The notes below the pieces were generated by a model. The model ran no database searches. It was not told the origin of the DNA and saw nothing but the letters and a program-made list of their open reading frames with translations. A DNA stretch of 64,000 nucleotides from Balamuthia mandrillaris (Eukaryota > Discosea > Longamoebia > Balamuthiidae). The stretch is from the NCBI GenBank assembly GCA_031835245.1, contig JAVKOQ010000194.1, positions 35,115 through 99,114 on the forward strand. Direction: 5' to 3'. Shown here piece by piece: positions 9,682-22,328 of this stretch. A program made the position numbers and the translations under genes. Position 1 is the stretch's first letter. Each line of letters begins with the position of its first letter.

Positions 9682-12600
9682 ATGATGGGCAGCATAGACG
9701 ACGACGATAAAGCCAAGGAAAGCGGAGGAGGGGGTGGCGGTGCTGGAGGCGGAGGCGGAGGCGGAGGCGGAGAAGCAGCGATTGATAAAAAGAGCAATGA
9801 AAACAACAGCCCTTACCCCGTGACAGCGGTGGATGACAGTTTGGTGCGGCGGATACTTGGGGAAAAGTACAGGGAAGGGATGGTTGTGGAAGTGCCCACG
9901 CTTTTTACTGCCTCGTTGCTTTTCTTGGAACAAAATGGTGCCTGCCCTCCCCTCCCTCTTCCCTCCTCTGTTTTTTGTTCCTTCCTCTGTTCTGTTGCTT
10001 CATCTCTAATGTTTTGCTTTTTGTCTGTTTCATGGTATTATTCAATGTGGTGCGGCGGTTAAACCAGGCCTGGACAAGGAGGGTATATTTCGGATACCAG
10101 GCGGTGCGCGGGCGGTGGCAGAGTTGCGAGAGAGCTTCCTGAGCAGAAGACAGAGGAGCAGAACGGATGACACCTTACAAGCCATGAGCGAATTCAAGGG
10201 AGCATCCCCCTACACCGTTTGCAGCTTTCTCACAAACTGGCTGCAAACCCAGGAACCTCTCCTTACTTTCTCCTTACATACTCGCTGGATACAAATTGCT
10301 GGTAATTTTTCGCAGCCTCGCTCATCTTTTTGTGCATCTGAACATTCTCTCTTTTTTTTTTGTTCTTTTTCAAGTTTAAATATTAACTTGAAATTTTTTT
10401 TTTCCGTAAACGACAACAGAAGCGCCCGACGTGGTCACACGATTAACGCAATACATGGTCTTGATTGAGGCCCTTCCAGCTTTCAACCATGTAGTCCTCT
10501 ACCTGCTGTTTGAGTTCTTGCTCAAAGTGGGTAAGCACGTGGAGGAAACTAAGATGAGCTTTTCCAATTTGGGTACCATCTTTGGCCCTCTCATTTGCCG
10601 ACAGAAGGACTCTTCCGTAGCGCAGGACTTTAGCATCGTACCACAAGTGGCCCAAATCGCCATCGCATTTCTGGAACACTTTGACGAGCTATTCAATGCT
10701 GCCGCGCCGCAAGCCGCATTACCTGCCTCATCCTCTGGCGATAGACGTCTCCGAAGACGGCCCTTGCCCTTTGGTGCTGTGGCCAGTCGACCCGCTGTAG
10801 GAGCCATGGCACCGCCAGGGTCCCCGGTTACCAATGTCGGAAACCATAACCACACCAGCGGAAGCGAGGGAGAAACACCTCGCAGTTTGCTGGGATCTCC
10901 TCGAGAAGACAAAGATTCAGTAAGTTTTGCAGTTCCTGCTGCACCGCAACAACAAACAACACAAGAACATGAAGAAGAAGAAGAGCAACAACATAAGGAA
11001 GAGCAGCAGCCTAACAGTGCAAGAGAGGAAGGAGAAGGACAAGCACACAAGGACGGTCATCGCCGTATGAGACAGTTATCCGAAATGGGAGGGTTCTACG
11101 TTAAAGGCACTGCTCTCTTGAAGCAGCACAACAAGGACAAGGATGGTCGAAATGGGCGACCGGATATTTGTGAAGACATCACCACTTTCAAAGCCTCCTT
11201 GCATGAAGAGTCTTTCAAGCACGAAACGACACCTTCATCTTCAACCAACAACACAAACAACACCTCTATTGATGGTAGCCCACAAAAGAAGAAAGATAAA
11301 GAGAAACTACATTCGGGGAGCAGAGAAAAGTCGGGAAGTGGAAGCAGTCTTATGAGGATGTTCTCTCCACGATTGTTGAGCAAACCGAAAGGAGGTGGCG
11401 GAAGTGGTGGAGGGAACGGAGGAGCAGATTCAGATGAGGACAGCACAAGCGTTAACAGCAGCGAAAGCGAAAAAGGGGATGACGAATCGGGCTCTTCTTC
11501 GGGCAAGTGGGAGCGAGAAAAGGGAGACGGCAACGCACATAATAGCAACAATAAGGATGAGCACAAAAAAAAGTTAATGGTATTTGGAGGAAGAAAGTTT
11601 GGCGGCAACAAGAAAAAGAAACATCGTAAAAGTTCTTCCTGGCCAGAGCTCGAAATAGGAGAGTGGAAACTGGCGGCAAAGGCTGCTGAGGAAGAGGAAC
11701 AAGAAGCAGAGCAAGGGCGGTTGCCCTCTCCCTCCGCAAAGAGCGGCTTTCCTCGAAAACCAAGCAAAAATAGCAACAAGGACTCAAAGAACAAGAAAAA
11801 AAACGACGGCAGTGAAACAACGACATTGCCAACAACTCAAAGCGACATTTCCATCGGGTCGAGAAAAAGCCAAAGCCTGAGGGAGAGAAGTCCTTCCAAT
11901 AAACACGACGACGATGAGAAAACGGCAAAACAACGACAATACTATGAAGTGCGGAGAAGCAATTGGGTAGCTTTATTTGGAGGCAAAAAAGAAACTGGAG
12001 TAGGATCAAACAATCCACCCACGACGACTGGCAGCGTGGCGACAATCAGCGGCAATGAGGTGGGACTACACAAATGGAAGATTAGGTTGAAAGAGAGTCC
12101 GTTAGGAGCGCAGCCGTTGTGCCAAGGACGACCCATGAAGCAACGACGGAGACGACGGCTATTCAGTCTGTTGCAACAGCAACAACAAATGGCGACCACC
12201 AACAACACCACGACAGAGGGAGAAGAAGGGCAGGAGCGCTATCGATTTGGAGAAGGAAGTGGAACTTTAGTGATTCATAAGAGAGATATAGGTGAAGAAC
12301 CAAAAATACGGGAAAGAGCAGAAAGCGGAGGGAGCGATACCGCGGTGGAGTTATCCGAAGGTGAAACCAGTGATCAAAATCAAAATAATCCTTTTCATCA
12401 TGACTACGACGGTGGTAATGACGAGGAGGATGACTACGACGACGAGTCAGACATTGACTTTGAGGAAGAGCGAACATCCGCCATCACTCTGCTGGAAATG
12501 TATTACGGGTCGGAGGGAGCGAGAGAGCGGGAGATGGCTCGGTTGAGGGAGGAACAAATGGCAAGGGGTCGTCTCTTTTATTATGGCTCTTCGGAGGAGG

Positions 12601-12749
12601 AAGGAGAGGAACGAGCGCTGACGAGTCGGCGGCAAGAGAGTGGTTCCGCCTCTCCATCAACCAATGCTTTGGCGCGATCCACTTCGTGCTCCTCTGCCTC
12701 TTCTACTTCGGGAAGTAAGCTCAGACCAACGCGTAAAGTATCCGGCTGA
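9682..12749 (+). CDS. RhoGAP-domain protein
   Basis: Exons 9682-9937, 10068-10301 and 10420-12749 give 939 residues. An N-terminal Gly-rich linker leads into a RhoGAP domain at about residues 55-240. It has the arginine-finger block GIFRIPGG (Arg in FRIPG), the LKTWLR-like FLTNWLQTQEPLL, and the LPAFNHVVLYLLFEFL and MSFSNLGTIFGPLIC blocks that bind the switch regions of Rho/Rac GTPases. It should switch off Rho-family GTPases controlling the actin cytoskeleton. The remaining 700 residues are low complexity and charged (Ser/Gly/Lys/Glu), with no second domain recognised; they are probably disordered and phosphorylated. Start: no ATG exists in frame upstream in this exon before a GTG at 9595, so ATG 9682 is used; a 5' exon cannot be excluded. 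Confidence 0.9.
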
Positions 12750-13585
12750 AACGAAACGAAACGAGACCAAACGAACTGGACAACTTCAACTTTGGACAAA
12801 GAACGAAAACCTCTGGAGGAGAAAGGAGAAACGCTTTGGTATTTATTAGCACTCTTTTTTTCTTTCATTCCCTTTTGTTGTTTTCTTTTGTGGTCCGCTT
12901 TTAATCTTTGTTGTTATTTTTGTTTAGAATGGGATGGAGACAATGGGCAGGGAATATTTTATTTGTTTGCTGGAGGGGCAAAGACCACATTTGGCTTCTT
13001 TTCTTTCTGTTCTGTTTTATTATTTTTTTGTCGGGGATTTGTTTTATTTATTTATTTTATTTTGAAAATCCTCTTTTTGCACTTTTATTTATGATGTTCA
13101 CTTCTCTTCTTTTCTTTTTCTTTCCCTCTATTTTTGCTCGTTTAGCGAACACAACCCCCCCTTTTTTTTTTGCTCATTCGTCACCACCGAACTGTGAAGT
13201 GAAGTTGGATGGAGATTTTTTTTTCAAACCCTTCTTATTCTTGTAGAACTATCTTTTTTTTTTGTACTTTTGTTCTTTAAAACCAACCAGATCTGAAACA
13301 AACACTTTGCACACAAAAATCTTTTTTATTCCCGTTTCTCTTTCAACAAACCGCCTTTTTATCCCCGCAGAAAGCTTCGCAAGAGAGGAGAGCGGAGAGC
13401 AGAGAGCAGAGAGCAGAACGGACAAAAAGATGCGCGACTCCGATTTTGGCAAAAGCGAGATAAATAAAATTCCACGAGTTTCTGCTGATCGCTACGTTTG
13501 GGGTAGCAGGGGGGAGGGGAGGGTTCAAACGAACCAATTACAAAAAAAAAAAAAAAAAAAAAAAAAAGAAAGAAAGAGGGAGGAG
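12750..13585. other. 836 bp intergenic region, T-rich
   Basis: It separates the 3' end of the RhoGAP gene from the start of the potassium channel gene. It contains many T runs and an A-run of about 27 nt (13541-13567) just before the next start codon. GATCGCTACGTTTGGGGTAGC at 13487-13507 carries the recurrent CGCTACG motif. No coding exon seen. Confidence 0.5.
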
Positions 13586-14625
13586 ATGAGCGAGGAGGAA
13601 CCTCGGTCTGGCGTGATCCCTCTGACGGAGTGGCTGGGTGGGGGGCAGGACGTGGATCGGCTCGCCCTGCCGGTGTTCGGAGGAGCGTGGGTCGCCTACA
13701 GCCTCCTGGGCTTCCTCCTCAGCTACCTGCTGTCCAAGGCGAGGCTCCCGTTGACCCTCTCCAGACGTATACGGCGAGGGCATGGCAAACTTGCTGCCCA
13801 ATTTGTTTCTAGACCCCTCATCAGAGCCAAGCGGTTTAGCGTGCTGGGCGGGAGCTTCCTTGTGCCTCCTTTCCTTCGCTGGCCGCTCGCAGTCTACAAC
13901 GTACGTCCCTCATAGTTTGTCAATTGTTGTTGCTGTTGTTCGTTTTCTTGTTATTCTTCTTCATGTTTTTTTTTTTTGCTTCTTGCTTCTTGCTTCTTGC
14001 TTCTTTTTCTTCTTGCTTCTTTTTCTTCTCGTTTATGTTCTTCTTTCATACTGAAGTGATGTTGGCAGGAAATGGGAATGATATTGCTGAGCCTGTTTTC
14101 ATGTGGTATGTTCATATTCTACAGCGTGCGCGTCTCACAGGAGCAGCCTGACATTTTGGATGCCACTTGGGTCATTTGGCTCGAGTTTAGCACGTCGTCG
14201 ATCTTTCTTTACAACTACATTCTTCATTTTCTCCTTGAACGGATGAAGTACGTTTCCTTCTCACAAGTGCTGTGATCCTTGCTTTTGTTCTTCGTTTGCT
14301 CGTTGCTTTTGTTGTTGTGTGTTCTTTGCTGGTTTTTTTTTTTCGGCAGTGCTCTTTCAGCTCACCATGCGTTGTGCCTCAGGTGGAAATATTTTATCCT
14401 CAGAGTTACTCCTGCCATTGACTTTTTGGCGCTCATACCTGGTATAAGTGCTCCATTGCTTGGTCGCTATTATTATGGCTTCCTATTCTTTCGCATTGTT
14501 CATGTCCTTACTGGTACTGTTGTTCTTCAGGTAATCCAAACTCTTTTTCAATTTGCATCATTTTTATGCTTCCTATCTCTTGTTCCTTTCCCCTCTCATA
14601 CCCTCTTCTTGCTGCTGTGTGTTCT

Positions 14626-14668
<43 letters not shown>

Positions 14669-14685
14669 CTTTCTCTCTTTCTCTC

Positions 14686-14716
<31 letters not shown>

Positions 14717-14719
14717 CTT

Positions 14720-14753
<34 letters not shown>

Positions 14754-15767
14754 CACTTTTTTGCAGAATTATGGGTTGTTGCCATTCTTATCAGGTTTGT
14801 CAAGTTATTTATTCCGTTATCTCTCTCTTTTCTATCTTCTGTGTTTCAACTAACTTTTCCATTTGCATTCTCTGTTTTGCCTCTTTGTCTTTCTCTCTTT
14901 CTCCTTGTAGAAGCGTTTGGGGTATGTTACCTTTTTATGCTAAAGCAAATCTCAAAAAATGAACATTCTCTCCTTCTCCCGTTTTATGACAGATTATTGT
15001 AGTTGTAATGGCGGCTGGCCTTAGCTTTATTCTTGCGGCAGCAAGCATCATTTTTGTTGCTGAGAACTCAATCCAAAATGACCAAGGACAATTGGCAAAC
15101 TTCTTTGAGTCCATTTACCTCATTGTTATAGTATGAAATAGCTTATGCTTTGGAATCCAGCTCAATTCAACTAATCTCTCTTTCTCTCTCTTGCTCTTCA
15201 AAGACAATAACGACAGTGGGATATGGAGACTTTAGCCCACAGACTATTATGGGGAGAATTTTAATCTTGCTCTTTGTTGTTGTGGCTATTGCTCTTATCC
15301 CTGTTTTCTTCACACATATCAAACAAGCTATTGATCGCCACAGAGGTAACTTTGACTAATACATTAATGCTTTTCGTGTTTATCAACCTTGTTCTTTTCA
15401 AGCTACTAGGAAATATAAGGGACCCTCCAGTCATGTCGTTATTTGTGGAGTATCTGATGCATTACAAGAAGTATTCAGAGAGTTTTACCATGAGGTGACC
15501 TTTCTCTCATTTCGTCTCTCTTTCTCTCTCTCTCCCTCTCTCTGCCTTTATTGACTCTTGTTATATTCATAACAAAAAACAAAAGGATCGCCCGTATCAA
15601 CCAACCAAGCTAGTAGTGTTAGCAAAAGAGGATCTCTCCACTGGCACACAACTACTTCTTAGACGACCCTTTTATCATACACGGGTTACAGTGCTTAGTG
15701 GCTTTGCTACAGTACATTAATTCCCCTCCGCCGTTTCACCCCTTAGATTTGCATTTGTAACTAATAT

Positions 15768-15806
<39 letters not shown>

Positions 15807-18665
15807 TTCGCCTTTATTGTTTGTGGAAATAGTTAAGGGAAGATTTGAAAAAGACTAGAGTGAATGCTGCAAAGGCCTGTGTTTTCCTCTCCAACAAAAG
15901 AGCTGAAGACTCAGAGAAAGAAGATACAGGTAAGAAAGCGAATCTACACAACTTGCATTGCTTTGCTTACTAACCCAAAGCACCCTTCAAGAAACAATGA
16001 TATCTGCTCTAAACGTACAGCAATCTTGTCCTCAGGTTCCGCTCTTTGTGCAAACTCTCCATTCAAAGTTTAAATCCATTCTAAAGGCCAACAAGATAAA
16101 TAACGTGCTATGTATAGAGGAGCTCAAAATGGTTTCTAGTTTTCTGTTCTTTCTTGTTCATGATCCCTTTTATTAGTTCCCTTAGCTTATCCTTAAACAA
16201 CACCTAGGGATTCATTGCTCAAAGCTGTATATCTCCCGGCTTTTCGACTTTGCTTGGCAATCTTATAACCTCTTTTTCTCTCGAGCAAACCAGTTCCAAG
16301 TCGTTTAAGATGCCATTCAAATGGCAGCCAAAATATTGTACTCGCTCCTTCTCTTCGCTGTTCTCATTTCTTCTCTCCTTCTCGCTTACTTGCTCTCGCT
16401 CTCGCTCCCTCTGTCTGTATACCATGCTAATGTACTGCTAGTGCAAGGGTGTGACTATGAAATCTACCCCTTCCTCAAAATGAAAGCTTATGCTGGTTTG
16501 ACCTTCACCAAAGCAGCCAAGGTAACATGGCTACTCTCCTTCTCATTTCTGCTCCTTTTTTTTCTGAACTCTTTTCTTCTTGCCTAGATGATATATCAAC
16601 GGAGTGGACTAGTATTATTTGCAATAAGAGGTGGAGAACAAAAGATATGGGGTAAACGGGTTCTTCTAAACCCAGGTAGAGGGTACACTATTTACCCGGA
16701 TGACATTGGCTACATCTTAGCACGAGATGCTTTTGAAGTGGACAATTTGGCTCAGTTGCCTTTGTCGCCTGGATCGTTTCCTTCTTTCTCTTCCTCCAAT
16801 TCTTCCGCTGCTTCGGTGCAAGGCAGAAGAGGCAACGAGCATGATAGGGCAGAAGATAAAGAAGAAGCAAACGGCGACAGCAGTGGAAGCCTGGATGATG
16901 ACGAAGTTGGTGATCGTAGACTTAAAAAACGGACAAACGGAGCCAATAGACGTTTGCCATTACAACCAATGCCTTCCGTTCAGACGACGATCAACGGCGC
17001 TGACGAAACACAAGAGAGTGAGAACAACGGACAAGAAATGGTTCGGTTGGACTCTTCTTCCTCTTCATCCTCATCGTCATCTTCCTCTCCCACTAGTCTT
17101 AGAAGTTCGCGCCAACTTTCTTCCAGAAGCGATGTTGACAATCAACACTTAAAACTTGGCCAAGGGAAGCACAGCCGATTTATAGGCGGTGGGTGGCGTG
17201 ATACCTCATTAGACCTTCGAAGAACACTTTTGGCAGTTGATGCGCAGGAACGAAATCCGCACAACATTCGCGTAACTGAGGAAGGAAATGTCGATATTAG
17301 AAATACTAATGATCATCACGGACGAGAAGCTGCAGGCATTCATCGAACACGTGATGAAGGTTCAGCGCTTCTTGTAGGTGGAAAGGTTGCTCTTTTGCCC
17401 AAATGGAGACATAGACGACGAAGACGGAAGGTTCCCACGAAGCAAAGGAAGAAGGAAAACAAAGAGGAAAAGAAAAATAGGAAGCTCCTAAATGCGGAAG
17501 AAGACGATCAGGTGCAATTACAAGAGCGACGAAATGCAATCAGTGACTCTGAAGTGCCACAGGGAAGGTATAAATCTTTTTCTATGCGCCACAGAAAAGA
17601 GAAAGGCAAAGAAAAAGTAGATCAACAACCGCAGCAACATCCATATAGAGAAGGAATAGAGAAAGAGACAGAGAGAGAAAAGGACGAAAAGGGACGGGCG
17701 TTGAGAATGTCAAAACACAAAAAACGAAGGCGTTACTCCATCGACTTATGGCACCACAACGACCGAAGCTGGAGCACCGATGAAACCGCAACAGATCATA
17801 GTCCAGATACCGTAACTGTCTACCCTGAACAGTCTCGAGAAGAAGAGGAAGGAGAGTATTTCCAAAGCAGGAGAGGAAGCCTTGATCCCAAGCTCTTGGC
17901 TGAAACGTTACACAAATACACCGTAATTCAAGGACTGACTCAAGATACAGAGGTTTTCTTTTGTTTCTGTCTTTTGTTTTGTTTCTGTCTTTTGTTTTGT
18001 TTTCCCTTTCTTCCTCATATAACGTGAAGTTTTGAACCAGGAGTTATTGTTGTTGAACAAACCAGCTGATCTGAAAAGCGCCATTAGAAGGACTATCACA
18101 AGCTCAACGTTGGGCATCCCTCCGCAACCTGATGGCAGCACTGGCCACATACTGGTGTGTGGTGGTTTGGATGGACTGCTTCACCTTATTATGCCTCTGC
18201 GGGCTGCCCATTTGGTGGAAGTGAAACCCATAGTGATTCTATCCCCTTCTCGACCTTCCAAGAGAGTCTGGGATAGCATATCATTCTTCCCTAAAATTTA
18301 CTTTGTTAAGGTGTTTCTTCGACCTCTTTCTCTTTTTCTTTTACTCTCTTCTCATGCATGCACATACGTGTTCTTTTCTCATTTTCCAATATATTTGAAA
18401 CAACAGGGATCTGCGCTGGCACGAGAGGACTTATTGGCAGCAGGAGCGAACACAGCTAGCAATGTCATCATTCTTTCTGAACGACACGAAGGCGACAAAG
18501 ATGTAACACCAGCAATGGCTGACTCATCCGTGATCATGACCTACCGGCTTCTGCTCACAATGGACTGTAAGGGCTTCATCATCTGCTCTCTTGGTATCTA
18601 TTTCTTGTCGTGTCTTCCTCTTCTTCTCCTCTTTTTCTTCTTTTTCAATGTTCTTCGTTTCTTTA

Positions 18666-18705
<40 letters not shown>

Positions 18706-19768
18706 TTCATGCGAATCAGAATACATCGAAAATATTAGGTTTCTAAAACAGGCAAGCATGAAACAATCGACTCATTTAATAGACCCGCTTTTCGCCGCCG
18801 GCAACGTGTGTACCACTGGCATGTACGATGCGCTCCTGGCGCAAGCCTTCTACAACCCAGATCTTATAGCCTTGATGGAGCGGTTTATATCCAGCCGAGT
18901 CTTTCAGGTCAAAGTGAGCAACGTGCACTTAACGGGAATGCCCTACAGCGAAGCCGTTTTGCAATTTCTTCATTACAACGACCTCTTAGCCATTGGCCTG
19001 TATCGCGTGGAGGAGGAAAGAGTGCGAGTTGTAGCGTCTCGACATGGAGCAAAAGAGCTGGACACTCTATTTCATGCCTATTCTCTCCTAGCCGATACCA
19101 GGGATGATGACACAGAAGAAGAGGAGTGTTCCGACGATGAAGACCTACTCGAAATCGAAGGAGAGGCAAAGGAGGCGAAGACGAGCACAAAGAAATCAAG
19201 GGAGTGGAAACGACCGGGATGGCCGAAGAGACACGTAAGCGAAGAAAGAAGCAAACACAGGTTTGCTCAATTTCCCTACGTCCATACAAACCCTCCTCCA
19301 GATACCATCCTTAAGCCCAACGATCGCATCTTTCTCATCATCCCTGACACTCATGGCCTCGAATGTCTCCGACAAGAACCAGAGTTGGAAAAGATAGCAA
19401 GTAGAAGCAGACGCACCGAAAGCAGAGGAAAGGAGAGAGAAGGAAAAAAGGAAGCAGAGGAGAAAAAAGAAAAAACAAGCGCATCAGTTGAAGAATTGGT
19501 CAGGAACAGTGACCCTGGAGGTCCGTCCCTGGAAAAGAGAATGAACTGCTCTTCCCCTCCCTCTTCTTCCCCAATGCGGGAAAACTCTTTTCTTTCGCGT
19601 TATGCCAACTGGAAGTTGGAGACAATGCAACGACCTTCAGCGGGCGGAAGCCCGGCTCTTCCTCGGCGTCATCGTCGTCGCATCGTAGTGCAGCTGAAGA
19701 AGAAACGGAAAGCAGTGACTATGATTCGAGTGCTTCTTATGAAGAATGTGGAAAGAAGAAAGATGTAA
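13586..19768 (+). CDS. Slo/BK-like potassium channel with two RCK domains
   Basis: Seventeen exons: 13586-13900, 14069-14247, 14383-14530, 14767-14794, 14911-14921, 14993-15130, 15204-15345, 15403-15494, 15586-15711, 15833-15929, 15992-16131, 16208-16337, 16442-16521, 16588-17952, 18041-18310, 18407-18593, 18720-19768. The product is 1,498 residues. Order of parts: an S0-like helix near residue 30, the membrane core, and the selectivity filter TVGYGD at about 277-282. RCK1 starts near 330 (SHVVICGVSD; LREDLKKTRVNAAKACVFLS; GFIAQSCISPGFSTLL). A disordered insert fills about 560-980. RCK2 spans about 1010-1270 (GHILVCGGLDGLLHLIMPLR; DCKGFIICSL). The match to Slo1 is clear along its length. Oddities: the S4 region (FFRIVHVLTGTVVLQ) has one Arg, no Asp-rich calcium bowl is seen where Slo1 has one, and exon 5 is only 11 nt. 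The C-terminus may instead shift frame near 19.6 kb. Confidence 0.9.
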
Positions 19769-20025
19769 CGAGACGGCAAAACGACCATCGACACCGCCAT
19801 CAATTCCATCACAGTGTGCGCAAACAAGATAAGAGAAACAGGCAAGCAGCGAAACGAGCACAGAATAACGATACTTGGATGAAGAGATATGTACATAAAG
19901 ATGAGAGAGCGTCAACTACCAGCGACAGCGATACTACCAGCAGAAGCGGTAGTACCAGCCCATTAACAAGAATCGCAGCTGCCGGCAGTAGCAGTGATCT
20001 GTCGGACAGCTCTTCATCATGTTGA
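19613..20025 (+). other. Possible frame-shifted C-terminal tail of the Slo-like channel
   Basis: From about 19613 a second frame is open to the TGA at 20023-20025. It reads as a Ser/Glu/Lys-rich tail (SSSASSSSHRSAAEEE, SDYDSSASYEE), the same style as the preceding 150 residues. The frame used above turns Arg/Val/Leu-rich and stops at 19768. A single indel near 19.60-19.64 kb, natural or assembly-borne, would join them; no credible intron of the right phase was found (only a 26-nt GT...AG). Confidence 0.45.
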
Positions 20026-20087
20026 TGTTTATTTCGGCGGAGTCAAGTTTATGTAAAAGTGAAGTAAGTAAAAGACAAACGTGTTTC

Positions 20088-21066
20088 TTAAACTAAAAGC
20101 AGATTCCAAAAAGGACCAACAACAGCTTTGGCTGCGGACGACTCTTCCTCAGAGTAGCTCTCCTCATCCGTTAAACCAGAATCAAACGAGGAGGAAGAGC
20201 TAGGTTCTTCCTCTCTCTGCGCCACAAAACCTTCCACAGCCACCAACAAAGCCTTTTTCCAGTTTGGCGTCAAACGGAATAGTAGTCCGTATTCTACCGC
20301 ACTGGCACGTTTAGCAGGAGCTCCTTCACCATCACTGGCCGGTATACCACCAGCAAAGAAGGACCATCCCAGGAATACGATGTAGCCTTCTCCCCAGCGA
20401 TAGGAGAACAAGGCGCAAGCCTCGTCCCCCTCTGTGGTGTTGGAGGAATAGAGGCACGCAAGATTCTCAGCGTGCTCTCCCTCAACAGCCGTCATGTTGA
20501 GCAGTTGCGAAAGGAACATTACCTCCAGCTTATCAGGACCCCGCTGCTCAAAAGGGGTATCCGCAGCGGCTGCCGTTCTGCCATAGTATCCTTCCGTGCT
20601 CACGCTCAGAAAAGAGGACGCCCTTCTCCGGCAAGCCAAGTGTCGGCAGGGTTGTGCTGAGGAGCTCCAAATTGCCAACCCAGACGAGGACTCCTCCTCC
20701 CTCCTCCACATAGGCCGAGAGTAACGCTTGCGAGTCCGAAGGAAGCTCCAAGCTTTCGTTATGCAAGCCGGGTGCGGGAAACACGAAGACAGGCGCACGG
20801 GCGAGCACCTCTACGGCCTCCTCCGTTTGACGGACGAAGCTCACGTTGTGGCCTCTGTCCTCCAGTATGTCGTTGATGAGGTAGGCGGGTGAGACGCGGT
20901 AGCCCCCTCCCATCTCGTGGTAGTCGATGATGGCGGGATAGACGATGTCGAGGTCGTAGAGGAGCGCCACCTGCAGGCGGGAGCTGTCGTCCGTGTGGCC
21001 ACCCACAGGGGGAGCCCAAAGGCTGCATGCCACCACCAGCACCATCACAAGTCCGCCAGCGGTCAT
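20088..21066 (-). CDS. Secreted class I glutamine-amidotransferase-like protein, interrupted by one frame break
   Basis: Start ATG 21066, stop 20088. The first 140 codons are 21066 to about 20620; the remainder is in another frame down to 20088. The N-terminus is a signal peptide (MTAGGLVMVLVVACSLWA). The next part is a Rossmann-like GATase-1/DJ-1-type fold: LQVALLYDLDI, YLINDILEDRGHNVSFV, ARAPVFVFPAPG and LLSAYVEEGGGVLVWVG. No nucleophilic Cys elbow can be assigned. In the second frame the sequence continues plausibly (STEGYYGRTAAAADTPFEQ ... LFSYRWGEGYIVFLGWSFF) to a Ser/Glu tail. The break is at about 20600-20625; the whole span is 979 nt, one more than a multiple of three. No intron of normal size fixes it. 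Either an assembly error or a recent pseudogene. It converges with the Slo-like gene. Confidence 0.6.
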
Positions 21067-21271
21067 CGTTTTTCTTACCCCTTGTCCCTTGTTGTTCTTT
21101 GAAACAAAAAAAAGAAAGAAAGAAACGATTATCTAGCTATCGGGCGTTCAATTTAAAAAAACAACACCGAGCTATACCATTGGCCAATTCTTAATTCATT
21201 TAAGAGTCACGTGCACCGTTCCCTTTATAGGACCAACGCATTCCATGCATTCTATGGTGACAAAATAAGCG

Positions 21272-22328
21272 GTGAAACCGAAGGTGGCAAAAAGAAAAAA
21301 GTTGGTGGCGGCATTGCCGGTGGAACTGGTGCTAGAGATACTGTCCTTTCTCTCAGCAAAGGAGCTGGCTGGAAGCTCTTCGGTGAGCAAGAGGTGGAAC
21401 CAACTCGCCTCCTCCTCTGAGCTCTGGCGGAGGTTATATCACTGCGATGTAGAGCCAAAGGGTAATGACGAAGAGGTGGCCGCGCCCGCCCAACGCCACT
21501 GGAAGGAGCATTACAGGCAGAACGTCTTTTGGAAATGGGACGGCTGTGGCTGCTCCCTTGACCTCTCTTCCGACTTTAAAACTGCCTCTCTGTCCGGACG
21601 TAATGTCTTTTCTTGCATGCTTTTGCTTTTTTCTTATTTGTGTCTTTTAACGCACTTGGTTTTTTGTTTTTTCAACAGAACCCTCCATTCTTTCCGTTTA
21701 TGCCTGTCGCCGCATTGTCCAAGGTCAAAGAGCTGTCTTTGCGGTGCGGTACGCAGCCACAGGACCTCCTGCCTCCCACCAGAATGACGAGCTCCAAAGC
21801 GGCGGTTGGACGTGCGTTGGCTTGGTCCCGGCTAACAATGTGAGTTTACCGATGGGCACCGACATCAGCTGCGTCAGCTGGAGCCTTTGGTCTGACGGAG
21901 GCATTCGAAGAGGCCCTTTGAGAGGTGAGCTGCTTCGAACGATAAAGCCTGTTGGGGAGGCAGAGCCTTTGGCATCTCCGTTGGTTTTGCCCAAGTGGCA
22001 GGATGGAGACGTAATCGGTCTTGTGGTGGACCTCACACCACAGCAAGAAGAAGAAAACGGCGGCACCCTGACCTTCCTTCTCAACAACGAACCTATTCTG
22101 AAAACGACTGAGAAGCCTGGCGAAACGCTCACCTTCAGCAATCTTCTCAGCATCGACACCGACTTTGTGGTTGCGGCCTCCATCTTCCGAAATGGTTCTT
22201 TAGCCATCTTATCTCCGACCGATGTCGCTTCTTCGTTGCTCCAAACCAAAAAGAAGCAGCGTTGCAGAAGAAATAGGCGAAACAGAAAGAAGGACAAGCG
22301 CAGCAATGGTTCCGTAAACGCACAATAA
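21272..22328 (+). CDS. F-box protein with SPRY-like C-terminal domain
   Basis: Exons 21272-21599 and 21679-22328. Residues about 14-55 are an F-box (LPVELVLEILSFLSAKELAG, then SKRWNQLASSSELWRRLY). After the intron, SILSVYACRRIVQGQRAVFAVRYAATG leads into a SPRY/B30.2-like sandwich with GWTCVGLVPANN, SWSLWSDGG, WQDGDVIGLVVDL, GTLTFLLNNEPI and DFVVAASIF. The order F-box then SPRY suits an SCF substrate receptor (Fbxo45-like layout). The start is a problem: position 21272 is GTG and an in-frame TAA lies just upstream at 21266, so no ATG serves this frame. Either an upstream exon is missed or one base is lost here. The tail is Lys/Arg-rich. Confidence 0.75.

Noticed and set aside
14573-14803. Arg/Glu dipeptide frame
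   Set aside because: Translation of the CT microsatellite in a channel intron. The same applies to similar frames at 60741-61047 and 45309-45632.
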